From contig NC_087075.1 of assembly GCF_026151205.1 (NCBI RefSeq), positions 12,944,303 to 13,004,302 on the forward strand: a DNA stretch of 60,000 nucleotides, in the 5' to 3' direction. The DNA comes from Bolinopsis microptera (lineage: Eukaryota; Ctenophora; Tentaculata; Lobata; Bolinopsidae). Under the pieces are notes generated by a model that was not told the origin of the DNA, searched no databases, and was given only the letters and a program-made list of their open reading frames with translations. Numbering within the stretch: position 1 is the first letter of the stretch; the number at the start of each line of letters is the position of its first letter. Made by a program: the position numbers and the translations under genes. Positions 1 through 46,249 of this stretch are shown piece after piece.

Positions 1-237
1 CACTGTAGTTTTGTAATAATTTGTTCAGATTTTATCCATCATATTGCTCATTCCCATTTCTCATTTCATACAAATTCTGGAGTTTCTTGCACTACTTACA
101 CTTACACTTGAAATACTTAAAACAAATAAAAATCATCACAACTAGCTTGAAAAACTTTAATTTGATTCATTGATAGCTGATCACTAATATAGATTATAAT
201 ATTATCAATTTGATGGTATGAACCAATTTATCAGGCA

Positions 238-498
238 ATGGAGTCGATAACACAGAAGGTGGAGGAGGAAATGCTCACAGCATTCTCTGCAATAGACGAA
301 ATCTCTTCAGAAACACTTCGGACAGTAGACTTTTTTGCGTCGGACACCCGAAAATCCATCGACTCGAGTATTACAGATGCTGAAAAGTTCATCGACTCAA
401 GTATTACAGATGCTGAAAAGTTCATCGACTCGAGTATCGAGTATATAGACTCAAGCGTGGACTCGTTAACTCAGAACCCAGAAGTTGACTTCTCCTGA
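238..498 (+). CDS. Terminal coding exon of an unidentified gene
   Basis: This is an open frame of 86 codons ending in TGA. A good splice acceptor (TTTATCAG) ends at 234, so it is more likely the last exon of a gene starting left of the window than a one-exon gene; the ATG at 238 is only a candidate start. The product is acidic, Ser/Asp-rich and probably helical. An 11-residue unit, IDSSITDAEKF, is repeated from about residue 40, the first two copies being exact at protein level and nearly so in DNA (33-bp period), followed by two shortened copies (IDSSIEY, IDSSVDS). I do not recognise a family. A polyadenylation signal 600 bp downstream on the same strand supports a real 3' end. Confidence 0.5.
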   Translation: MESITQKVEEEMLTAFSAIDEISSETLRTVDFFASDTRKSIDSSITDAEKFIDSSITDAEKFIDSSIEYIDSSVDSLTQNPEVDFS

Positions 499-1125
499 TA
501 GTGGCCCCCTGTATATTAATATTAGTGTTTTTAGAGATTTGGTACATGTTATTGTAATATAGACAGACCCTCCCTCACACCTCTTGTATCATATCTCGCT
601 GGTTGTAACGCAACTCTTCTCAATTGTTTACATGATCTCCGAGGAACGTGATCTTTATAGTGACGTTAATGTGTTTTTACCTTTATTTGGCCCCTCTTAG
701 AAAACAAATTTATTGAGTATTGGAACTCATGTAATATGCTGTGTCTCGATGTGACGAGCAAAGGTACAGATTAGAAATATATAGTGATAGAAGCTCTTTA
801 AAAGCTGTCAGTATGCCATTATAGAACTATCAAGTTAGTGAAATCTGATCTCGAATAGTTCTCTTAATTAATTTCAGAATTTACAGTTGTCATGTATTCG
901 TTTACAGGATACACAGTATACTCCTAATAAGCGTACGATACGCATTCTTTAGTCTTTTAATTTATTCGATTCAGTTAATTTTGTAACCCGTCATTTATAA
1001 TGATTTTCATTACACCCCTCGTTTCATTTCTTATTGTTGCTGTTTCTAGATTTCTTGATTTAAAGTTCCCGAATCTTGTTTACTTGTTAGACAGATTAAA
1101 ATAAAGTTCCATCACAAAACTTTGA
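499..1125 (+). other. Probable 3' UTR with polyadenylation signal
   Basis: This AT-rich sequence after the TGA at 498 has no long open frame. A canonical AATAAA lies at 1100-1105, within ATTAAAATAAAG, and would put cleavage near 1115-1125. The next ATG (LIN7) is only about 180 bp further, so the two genes are close tandem neighbours. Confidence 0.5.
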
Positions 1126-1198
1126 TCTGTTATGAATTACATATTATAAAGAAAATACTTTAACCCTGATATCTTGTGCTCACTTTTTCTCACTTGTG

Positions 1199-1270
1199 CT
1201 GACGTCATATCACGTGGTGTGACGTCATGTCACGTGGTGTGACGTCATGTCACGTGGTGTGACACCATGT
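1199..1270. promoter_or_regulatory. CRE/E-box tandem array upstream of LIN7
   Basis: About 3.5 copies of a 20-bp unit (GACGTCATGTCACGTGGTGT) lie 35-105 bp before the LIN7 ATG. Each unit combines a TGACGTCA palindrome (the CREB/ATF site) with a CACGTG palindrome (the bHLH E-box/G-box). The last copy has lost its CRE (GACACCATGTCA). The position fits a proximal promoter; binding itself is inference. Related arrays recur at 3198-3264, 3390-3437 and 4383-4440. Confidence 0.45.
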
Positions 1271-1302
1271 CACTGTAATCCATCATCTGTACTAGGTAAA
1301 AC

Positions 1303-3395
1303 ATGGCTCCGTTGACATTAGAGCGAGATATCCGCCGAGCGATAGAGCTGATGGAGACTCTGGAACAGAGTGGAGAGATACCTGCCTCTAAACTAGCTGC
1401 TATGAAGAATGTGCTGAAGAGTGACTTCTGTAGGGCCGTCAGAGAGGTTTACGAGCAGGTGATAATTGGGTTTATGTTATAATTATGTATTATATTATGT
1501 TATAATTATGTATCATATTATGTTATAATTATGTATCATATTATGTATAATGTACATAATATAGATCAGTGTGTGCCTTTATGTTATAAATTTGGGCTTG
1601 CTCAGATTTTGTTTTGTGCAGAAACTTCTCTCGTTCCTGAATGCCTTTACTTGACTATTGTCATCATCTAATCTTAAACAAAAGGTCAATAAGAAATTAT
1701 TAAAATGATTGAAATTATTGACTAATTAATCATGTCAGGTGATAAATTAATCAATAATTAATTAATTACTTCAGGTGCACGAAACAGTGGATATAAATCA
1801 CCCCCCAGAGATCCGAGCAGAGGCTGCGGCTAAAGCAACAGTTGCAGCTTTTGCTGCTTCAGAGGGACATGCCCATCCTAGAGTTATTGAGCTACCCAAG
1901 GTATTTTACTGCTATCAGTTAGTGGTTGTTAGTGGTTGCTAGTGGTTGTTATTGGTAAACATCTCTGTAGACTTTTTAGAATGTTTTGCTCTTGAATCTT
2001 GTGATGTGCTCCGATAAAAAAGAACCTAACTCTGTTGATTTGTTAAATGCTTAAACAAATAAACACTCGAACGACGAACAGTTGCAGTAGTCTGTTCGAG
2101 TTTTCACTGGATAGTTTCTGGTTTCCTACATCCTCTTATCTTATCTCCTCTTATCTTATCCCCTCTTATCTTATCCCCTCTTATCTTATCCCCTCTTATC
2201 TTATCCCCTCTTATCTTATCCCCTCTTATCTTATCCCCTCTTATCTTATCCCCTCTTATCTTATCCCCTCTTATCTTATCCCCTCTTATCTTATCCCCTC
2301 TTATCTTATCCCCTCTTATCTTATCCCCTCTTATCTTATCCCCTCTTATCTTATCTCCTCTTATCTTATCTCCTTTTATCTTGAATCCCCTCTTATCTTA
2401 TCACCTCTTATCTTATCCCCTCTTATCTTATCTCATCTTATCTTATCCCCTCTTATCTTATCTCCTCTTATCTTATCCCCTCTTATCTTATCTCCTCTTA
2501 TCTTATCCTCTCTTATCTTATCTTATCTTATCTCCTCTTATCTTATCTCCTTTTATCTTATCCCCTCTTATCTTATACCCTTTTATCTTATCCCCTCTTA
2601 TCTTATCCCCTCGTAACTTATCCTATCCCCTCTTATCTTATCTCCTCTTATCTTATCTCCTCTTATCTTATCTCCTCTTATCTTGTTTCAGACTGAGGAA
2701 GGTTTAGGATTTAACGTAATGGGCGGAAAGGAACAAGCTTCTCCAATTTACATTTCCCGTATTATCCCAGGGGGTGCTGCTCACAAGTAAGTTACATTAT
2801 TCAATTAATTTATAAGTTAACTAACCAATTAGTTAATGACAATGTATATATATGTTCAATGGTAATGTTTGTATATTAAGTTTTAGTATTTATTATTTTT
2901 CTCCGTTTTTACTGACCCTTAACTTGATCAACAACCAAATCCGCAGTCAGTTTCCTCTAATGACCATTACCTAATTACAGGGATGCTTATCTAAATTAAC
3001 ATTACCTAATTACAGGGATGCTAACCTGCGACGAGGTGATCAGTTGTTATCAGTTAATGGACAAAGTGTGGAGAAGGCTTCTCATGAAACAGCTGTTGAT
3101 CTGCTCAAAAACGCTCAAGGTTCGCTATTTCGTCTTATATTTATATATTTCGTCTTACATTCAGTTTGTGGTAAAACCCCGATTACCACAAACTGCTCCA
3201 CGTGATATGACGTCAATCCACGTGATATGACGTCACTCCACGTGATATGATGTCACACCACATGTCCTGATTAACTATCCATTGTTCCCAGGTAAAGTAA
3301 GACTTGTAGTGAAATACACACCGAAAGTTTTAGAAGAGATGGAGAGCAGGTTTGAAAGACAGAAAGCTTCGAGAAGAGGTCGAGCGCCACAGTGA
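1303..3395 (+). CDS. LIN7: LIN7/Veli/MALS scaffold protein (L27 + PDZ)
   Basis: There are five coding exons: 1303-1458, 1775-1900, 2692-2786, 3016-3119 and 3292-3395. Together they give 585 nt, 194 aa plus TGA, and all phases match. Residues 1-60 are the L27 domain ([20 protein letters not shown], then the [14 protein letters not shown] helix). Next comes the nearly invariant LIN7 linker ([20 protein letters not shown]), then the PDZ domain from about residue 93, whose carboxylate-binding loop reads GLGF, followed by [14 protein letters not shown] and GDQLLSVNG. The C-terminus ([16 protein letters not shown]) is also typical of the family. Length matches animal LIN7 (about 195-230 aa). In other animals LIN7 joins CASK and MINT in a tripartite scaffold that sorts receptors and channels to basolateral or synaptic membranes through L27 pairing and PDZ binding. 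The introns carry a pyrimidine array, a duplicated acceptor and a CRE/E-box array. Confidence 0.95.
2125..2688 (+). repeat. 15-bp pyrimidine-rich tandem array before LIN7 exon 3
   Basis: About 37 copies of a unit close to CCCCTCTTATCTTAT run directly into the exon 3 acceptor (TTGTTTCAG, ending 2691). Copies vary mainly at C/T positions and a few are shortened to 10 bp. I see no AG dinucleotide on the plus strand in the array, so it forms an uninterrupted AG-free tract of over 550 nt before the acceptor. The open frames through it (repeated IPSYL) are a by-product of the 15-bp period. Confidence 0.95.
2968..3023 (+). repeat. Duplicated acceptor of LIN7 exon 4
   Basis: The segment ATTACCTAATTACAGGGATG followed by CT occurs at 2968-2989 and again at about 3002-3023. 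The second copy is the real exon 4 acceptor plus the first exon bases (exon starts at 3016). The first copy is a decoy acceptor 34 bp upstream; using it would insert 34 nt and shift the frame. Confidence 0.8.
3198..3264. repeat. CRE/E-box array in LIN7 intron 4
   Basis: Three units of about 20 bp of the form CCACGTGATATGACGTCA lie in the last intron of LIN7. Two keep both palindromes (CACGTG and TGACGTCA); the third has TGATGTCA. It is related to the promoter array at 1199-1270 but has a slightly different spacer. Confidence 0.75.
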
Positions 3396-3437
3396 TATGA
3401 CGTCACACCACGTGACATGACGTCACGCCACAGTGAT
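3390..3437. repeat. CRE/E-box units at the LIN7 stop codon
   Basis: Two to three units begin inside the last LIN7 codons and continue into the 3' UTR. The unit sequence CAGTGATATGACGTCA itself supplies the CAG TGA end of the reading frame, so the LIN7 stop lies within the repeat. TGACGTCA occurs twice and CACGTG once. Confidence 0.7.
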
Positions 3438-4160
3438 AGGAACAGTTGGGAAAACATCAGTAAGAGATATTGTACCACTGAGTTTACATGTTGTACCTTA
3501 TTCTGTCTTTAGTACAGTTGAGGAATTCAGACTTTTCATTGTTAGAATCTCAGTTTTCTCAGAGCTGATATGAAAAGAGGAGTTAACTCGAGTTGTTCGT
3601 GCATGGATCAGTTTATGAAATGAATAGTACCCTATATGGTAACTAATAGTAACCATGGTAACAAAAACAAAGTATTTTCTTGAAACCTGGGTTAGATTTA
3701 ATTGTCAGAATTGTTTTCTTGCTGAAGTCGTGTATGATGTTTGTTATATAATATACGTGTTTAAATCTAAATTATCAAATTTCTCAACTTATATTTGAAT
3801 AAGCTTTTCATCACAGATAACATTATAACCACATAGTAACTACATAGTAACTACATAGTAACTACATAGTAACTACATAGTAACTACATAGTAACTACAT
3901 AGTAACTACATAGTAACTACATAGTAACTACATAGTAACTACATAGTAACTACATAGTAACTACATAGTAACTACATAGTAACTACATAGTAACTACATA
4001 GTAACTACATAGTAACTACATAGTAACTACATAGTAACTACATAGTAACTACATAGTAACTACATAGTAACTACATAGTAACTACATAGTAACCACAGCA
4101 GATTTGAGATATAATTGGATACATCTATAAAGCTATAAACTTAAATTATCTAAATAAATA
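3396..4160 (+). other. LIN7 3' region
   Basis: This is non-coding sequence after the LIN7 stop. It contains a 14-bp X-box-like palindrome (GTAACCATGGTAAC, 3649-3662) and an 11-bp tandem array, then an AATAAA at 4153-4158 just past the array. That signal could be the LIN7 polyadenylation site, which would place the array in the transcript; an earlier, non-canonical site is also possible. Confidence 0.35.
3827..4094. repeat. 11-bp tandem array (AACTACATAGT)n
   Basis: About 24 nearly perfect copies of AACTACATAGT lie downstream of LIN7. Only the edge copies differ (AACCACATAGT at the left, AACCACAGC at the right). Such uniformity suggests recent expansion by slippage. Confidence 0.95.
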
Positions 4161-4382
4161 TCTCTTTCCTTACAGCATCATTGATAATGTCTGCATCGCA
4201 TGTCACTTTAATTCACTTGATTTTCCCTCTTCGTAGATAATGATTTTCTTTTAATGTAAACTTTAATCCACAAATGCGATGAGCTTTTATTACTGTAAAT
4301 TAAGATTATAGACGTGGATTCTGGATGGGAAGTTTATTTGGACACGTGACGTTGAATCTGTGTTTCGATTAGAAGCACACTG

Positions 4383-4440
4383 TCACGTGACATGACGTCA
4401 TGCCACGTGACATGACGTCATGCCACACTGTCACGTGTCA
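4383..4440. repeat. CRE/E-box array downstream of LIN7
   Basis: Two full units of TGCCACGTGACATGACGTCA type are followed by partial units ending in CACACTGTCACGTGTCA. Each full unit has CACGTG and TGACGTCA. This is the fourth array of the family around this gene. A single pair also occurs at about 30676-30692 inside PSMC2 intron 6. Confidence 0.7.
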
Positions 4441-4819
4441 CAGACAAACGTCACCATCTGACCACAAGTAACGAGATCTATCAAATTGAGGTTTATTCTA
4501 TACGATGTTTATTTGATGTATATCACGTGTTTTAGAAAGAGTAAAATTAGCGGCTGTGTTTGCTTATTTACAACCGTTTATTACGTTTATTAAGTTTATA
4601 TACATTTCATTAGTTCACTGAATTTTCTTCTTGTCCTAACAAATTTTAGGTTAATCGACAAAAATCTTTGCAGTTATGTGAAATTATTTTCGTTTAAGAA
4701 ACTTATTACTTTATCGTGTATGATTGAGTATCGGCAAAGTATTCTTCAATGATTTTTAAAAATCTGAATTTTACCACTACCTGAATTAACCATTTATTTC
4801 CTTAGCATGTCACATTACC

Positions 4820-5475
4820 AAGAATTAATCAAGAATCATGGATTACTGATGGTCCCAGACACACTAAACTGACACTTGGACATAAAAACATCAACATCAT
4901 CAAAAATCTCAACACTACACTCAGTAACAACAGACAAAATTATAGAACTGCAGTGCACCTCATCACGGGACATTGTGGCCTCAACAAACACCTACACACC
5001 ATTCGCAAATCAGACACAAGTGCTTGTCCTAAATGCGGCGACGAAGAGGAGACTGTCTCACACTTTCTCGGACAGTGCCCGGCTATTGCCCAAATAAGAG
5101 GTCAATATTTCCGGGACTACTACCTCTCTGTCAATGACATATTCGACAACCAACACATCTCCACCATTGTCAACTTTACAAACCACACTAAACGCTTAGT
5201 GGTGCCAGAGGAGTTGGACCAGACAGGTGTAACATAGCGACTATTTTAACGCCGTCTTATTTCGCCTCTCTCTTCCACACTCAACCACCACTTAAGCGTT
5301 TATCCATGACACACCCCACAACACTTACCATCATCCTTGATTACACATCTTGATTCCACTGGCATCCTCCCACAGGACTGCCATACCCCAGAGGTAGGCA
5401 AAGCATTCATATGCTATCCTCTCGTGGGCCAACCAGGCCCAGCCTCTCTAAAAAAAAAAAAAAAAAAAAAAAAAA
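4820..5475 (+). mobile_element. 5'-truncated LINE with poly-A tail and target duplication
   Basis: A 656-bp insert is bounded by a 13-bp direct repeat ATGTCACATTACC (4807-4819 and 5476-5488) and ends in a run of about 26 A's at 5450-5475, the signature of target-primed reverse transcription. The frame at 4953-5237 (95 codons) resembles the C-terminal end of LINE ORF2: TGHCGLNKHLHTI (RNase H-like), then a CPKCGDEEETVSHFLGQC zinc knuckle of the kind that closes Jockey/I-type polyproteins. Truncation removed endonuclease and reverse transcriptase, so it cannot move by itself. The clade assignment is inference. Confidence 0.85.
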
Positions 5476-5488
5476 ATGTCACATTACC

Positions 5489-6276
5489 GAGGATCCGACA
5501 ACACCATGATATCCATTCCTAACATTCTTTTCTCGACGGTTTGTTGAAAAAGGTAGTAAATGGTTTATCATACTCACATATAATATGTATATAGATACAT
5601 ATAAAATCAGGTACTTCTCCTAAAATCACATACTAGCCAACATAATTTTTTTTAAATCACGCACTCCACAAAACATGCTTCCTGTTTAACGTTTTCCAAA
5701 CATTTGTTGGTTAACAGAGTGCCTGTCCAGAGTTTTCTCGAAATCGTTACGATTTGTTCAGCCCATTTTCTAGCAGTTTCTTGCCAAGAATCATTTTAAT
5801 AACTTAACAGTTTAATTGCTTACATGACTATTGCGTTACACAGGAGTAAATACGTCACGATGGTCACATGATCCGAATGTGAAGTGCGCGGAGTACGTGC
5901 GCGTCAAAAGCGCTAACCATACTAAGTTTTGTGCAAATATAATACAAAATGCACTTTTTTAGCAGTTACTGTAACTGAATTGACGCGCGCGGCGCGGCGC
6001 TAATTTTGTAAATTCATTCATCTTTGTCTGCGATCTCGCATGAACAATGAAGTTCAATTCGTTTACCGGTAGTTCAACTACCGTTCAAATTTATAGTTCA
6101 ACAAGTCTACGAGCATTGCTTGATAAAATCATCTGTTTAAAAGTATTATTATGTCTCCGAAACATGTGTCGTGTATCGAACTCCCTATTTAATAACAAAA
6201 TCTCCGATAGCCCCAAGTCCAAGTTAGAATAGCTGGACACAAGCTACCCCAGTAGCTTTTATAACCAGATACCAAC
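5489..6276 (+). promoter_or_regulatory. PSMC2 upstream region
   Basis: This is AT-rich flank with a short GC-rich island (about 5877-6002, including GACGCGCGCGGCGCGGCGC) 270-400 bp before the PSMC2 ATG; it is the likeliest promoter by position. A small frame at 6047-6232 (61 codons) would be an upstream ORF if transcription starts before it. A short palindromic AGCTACCCCAGTAGCT lies at 6242-6257. No TATA box is obvious. Confidence 0.3.
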
Positions 6277-42697
<36,421 letters not shown>

Positions 42698-43180
42698 GGA
42701 ATGAGGATTGATTGGTTTATAATTAATTATAATTAATTATATTTAAGAGATATCATATTTGATGGGACCACTTGCACTTTATATATATACGAGAGAGCTT
42801 TCTAGTAGTATTTGTTAATGTAACTGGTTTACAATGTCTAGTTGGTCAGCTTCTTGTCCCTTGAACCAACAGTATAGAATAGTGTGACCTTATTAATTGC
42901 TCGACATTTTAGATCTTTTTTTGAGGAGTTTTAGAAGATGTCACGTGTCATTATGACCTGGTTCTAGAGTTACAACATGTGATTTGTATTAATTTGATAC
43001 TAAATGCAATACCTGTTGGCTCTGCCGTTTGGATATTAATTGTTTAGTTTGTCTAAGCCAGAGCTCTTTTGAATGAAAATAATTGTGTTATCCACAGAAT
43101 CCAGACCATTTTGAGAAGAAAAAGCTTTGAAAGTGAAGTTTCGGACCTTATCAGCTTGCTGATCATCTTCAACCAGCCTT
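42698..43180 (+). other. PSMC2 3' flank
   Basis: Non-coding, AT-rich just after TAA. No canonical AATAAA is evident close to the stop; ATTTAAGA-type variants may serve. The 3' UTR end could not be placed. Confidence 0.3.
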
Positions 43181-43184
43181 TGGC

Positions 43185-43300
43185 CTTGTATCACGTCGTG
43201 ACCCCCACGGTCGTTTCACTAACTGTATCGTTCTTACGATACAGGGGGAGCCGTGCACTCGTGCGCGGCGGGTCATATACAACGTATATGACAACTTAGG
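43185..43300. repeat. Dispersed GC-rich repeat, copy B
   Basis: Inverted relative of 24685-24800: TGTATCACGTCGTGACCCCC at the left and GCGCGGCGGGTCATATACAA at the right. The middle has CGTTCTTACGATACAGGGGG in place of CGAAGACGATA. The two copies differ by many small changes, so they are not recent. Confidence 0.6.
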
Positions 43301-43304
43301 CCTT

Positions 43305-43491
43305 GGGGTCGTTTGCATATTACGGTATCACTTTTTGGCCTATTTTTACCCCCGCCTCATCCCCATGCCCCCTCTTTTACTTTATCAGTTTTAACTATTG
43401 TGTTAAAATTACATTAGCGTAATCATTTAGTAACTACCTTCCTCCCCCTCGGTGATTACGTAATATTATGTGAACGACCCCTTTCTACTAA
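43305..43491. mobile_element. MITE-like element with GGGGTCGTT termini
   Basis: The left end GGGGTCGTTTGCATATTACG and right end CGTAATATTATGTGAACGACCC then C form terminal inverted repeats of about 27 bp with a few mismatches. Internal phrases (GCGTAATCA, CCTCCCCCTCGG) recur in related sequences at 44386-44470 and 50018-50240. No frame inside. Confidence 0.65.
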
Positions 43492-44385
43492 ACTGAGCTA
43501 GAAATACACAAAATTTGGAACAAATACAAATGTAATTACTGCTGTACGGTATCTACATATTACCTAGTTATAGTAGACTGATGCTCAAACTGTCTGAGCT
43601 ACTGACCAGTTCATTCTCATCAACGATTAAAAGGCAGGTTTAACACGCTAATTCTAAATTGTGTAACGGGTACAAAATTAGTACGACTGTAGAGTGCAGT
43701 CGATTGCAGAGTGTAGCCTTAAATCATAATTATCAGTGTTATACTGTTATATAATTATATATAGTGTTATGCGGCCGAGGATGACATGGTGGATCGTTCC
43801 TCTATAAGTCCATTCAAATGATATGTGAATTTTAGGACAATTATGATTAGCTCCAGTTACTTTAGAATTTGGTACATTTCCATGCAGCAATTCATAATCA
43901 TGACGTATGATGTGACTATAATGGTCAGGACAATATATTGTATAACTATATGAGACACAGGGCGTGCCAGGTAAGAGACAAGAGAACAGAGAAACAACAT
44001 CTTTATGCGACGCGAGCATACTTAGGACGGGGGTACACTTGTTAGTTGTTCTACACTTGTCCACACTTGTTTACAGTTTACACCATACATAAAAAGGCAA
44101 AAGTACAAAATAGCCTTAAAAAGCCAAAAAAGTGACATTTTTGTTCTTACCAAAGCTACCCCTGTTTTGCCTTTGGAAACGTACTATATGGAGACTGATG
44201 GGAAAAAGAAGATATTTAGTTTAAAGTCTAAAAAAGTGCACTTTAACAGCACAATAATTTTTGTTGCACACCAATCTCTGTGTGGGCATGCAGGGATCTT
44301 TTCGAGTTTCTTCCACGGAAAGAAGCGAGTTGCTCTAAGTCTAACAAAAGCCCTCACGTTTATAAATATAATAGGGGTCATTTAC
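43492..44385. other. Intergenic, no supported gene
   Basis: Short frames on both strands (for example 43747-44064 minus, 105 codons) have no recognisable motif. Nothing else is visible. Confidence 0.25.
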
Positions 44386-44585
44386 ATATAACGTAATCAG
44401 CCGAGGGGGAGGGTTTCCAAATGATTACGCTAGTGTAATTTTGACACAATAGCTATGTGTACAACTGATTACGGAAGTGGGAGGGGGGTTGTAGGTTTAC
44501 AACCTACCAGGACGCGCGCCGAGTTGGACTCGTCGACGGTCCTGATAATAATTGGAACAAATATTTGACGAGTATCACCCGATAA
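44386..44585. repeat. MITE-related end plus dispersed 95-bp repeat
   Basis: GGGGTCATTTACATATAACG at 44387 resembles the MITE at 43305. From 44490 a 95-bp piece (GTAGGTTTACAACCTACCAG, GCGCCGAGTTGGACTCGTCG, GGAACAAATATTTGACGAGT) recurs at 52883-52973. GTAGGTTTACAACCTAC is itself a palindrome. Confidence 0.6.
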
Positions 44586-44734
44586 AAATGGCCAAAAAAT
44601 GTATTACGTTATAATTGTGGACGACCCCATAGGCATAGCACGTCACGTAAAACGTGAAGGTGGAAGGCTTAATATACAATATTGATATAACGGGCGCGGC
44701 GATAGTCGATTTCAAATACTTGTCCATTGTTAAT

Positions 44735-45070
44735 TGACGATGCCAATATATCGCAGCTCGGCGAGGCCCAGTAGCGCATCGCGCTGATCGCGCTACAAGA
44801 AAAGAGCGCCGCGCATTGGGGCTGGCGTGCAAGGTAATATTTGTAGCGCGATGCGTTACTGTGCCGCGCCGCACACTCAATGAGACTTCTCTAGATCGGC
44901 GAAATGCGCTACTGTGCCGCGCCGAGCTGAGATGAATTGACATCGTCAATTAATGCTTTGTTGAGAGATTGTAGTACTACACTTTTAGACTGCTACGAGC
45001 TCTGTGAGATTGATATTGTAACTTGTAGCGCGATGCGTTACTGTGCCGCGCCGCGCACTCAATAAGGCTT
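44735..45070. repeat. GC-rich dispersed repeat family (TTGACGATGTCAAT type)
   Basis: Pieces of one family occur in both directions: GCAGCTCGGCGAGGCCCAGT AGCGCATCGCGCT at 44750-44790, the inverse TAGCGCGATGCGTTACTGTG CCGCGCCG at 44840-44870 and 45025-45052, and the end GAGCTGAGATGAATTGACAT CGTCAATTAA near 44930-44952. Members recur at 52755-52822, 52978-53040 and 53826-53886. Overlapping frames are a result of composition. The inverted arrangement suggests MITEs inserted into each other. Confidence 0.6.
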
Positions 45071-46249
45071 CTCACAGCGACAGTAACGTGAATTCCAGTT
45101 TTCCAACTCCCAGCTGCTGGGAGTTGAAACTACCAGAGCGCATTTTTATTTGAATTCTATTTGGAGTCGAGCGCTACGTTATACTCTTATATATAGCTCG
45201 TTTCAAGACGAACCCTTCATTTGTTCAGTTTGTCTTTCGATTACGTTTCTACTTTATTTTAAATCGTGTATGCGAATCTTCTTCATTAATTTTATGAACC
45301 AGCTGATTTTCGTAACGGAAGAGATATCAAGAATCTATCTTTTGAGCTTTAGTTACGTTTCTTCTCAATTTTGATAGAACATGGAACAGTTGTCGTTTTA
45401 GAACTAAGAACCTGTTGTGTTTTGTAGTAATTAAGCAATCTTGGGCTGAAACCATTTAATTCATTAATTCCGTATGATCTATTACTCAGCAAATTGAAGG
45501 TCAGGAATCTTTTCATTTACATTGGGAACGGTACGATTACCAGCTTATTAAGCAAATACAGAAACTCGACTGACTTGTTTGAGTTTGTGTAAGTTAGTTC
45601 AGTTACTAGAAACTAATGTCCTCTTTTACAGGAACTTCAAAACTGTCAACGCCGGTTTATTGTTTAAATGCTTTTATACAGAAACTGATTTAATATATGT
45701 ACATATATATATATTGTATTTAAAGGCCCTTATAATAAGGGTAAGTCAAGATCACTGTCCAATTTTGATATTTCAATTTTCAATCATTGATTTATGAAGT
45801 AGCATGGTTGTTGAATGTTGAAATTGGTTTAATAGGCTTGTTCGACTATTTAGGTTCTACTTCTGAGCAGCATAGGCCGATCATAACATATTTCCCCAAA
45901 ATATCGTATTTCAATATCATTAATATAATATGTCAAGAGATACATTACTATGTTACCTGGCCGGCTGTTCGGATTAGTATCCATTATTGCTGAGATTGAT
46001 TATACATGGTGAGTATATTGACCAATACCAATCGTTTAATCGGTATTTACCTATTATCGGTGTCGTATTTTCAGCTAAATATTAAACAATCGAAACTTCA
46101 AAGGACCGTGGCCGTAATTTTGTACCCTCCTAGTCTTAGGTTATCACACCCCTATTTACCTCTTAATCACAGCCTAAATGTAGGAGACAGGAGTCATACA
46201 ATAACATGATTATCGCTTGGGCAAGTTACATTAGGTGAGCAGTCATGTA
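45071..46249. other. Intergenic, no supported gene
   Basis: A CCAACTCCCAGCTGCTGGGAGTTG palindrome (one of several short ones) lies at about 45100-45125. Small frames (45150-45374, 45579-45797, 45787-45993) are hydrophobic from T-richness and carry no motif. Confidence 0.3.

Noticed and set aside
2047-2707. Long frames reading IPSYL or LLSYP repeats
   Set aside because: They run through the 15-bp pyrimidine array in a LIN7 intron; openness follows from the period, not coding.
44575-44949. 124-codon minus-strand frame
   Set aside because: It lies over the GC-rich dispersed repeats; no motif, composition-driven.
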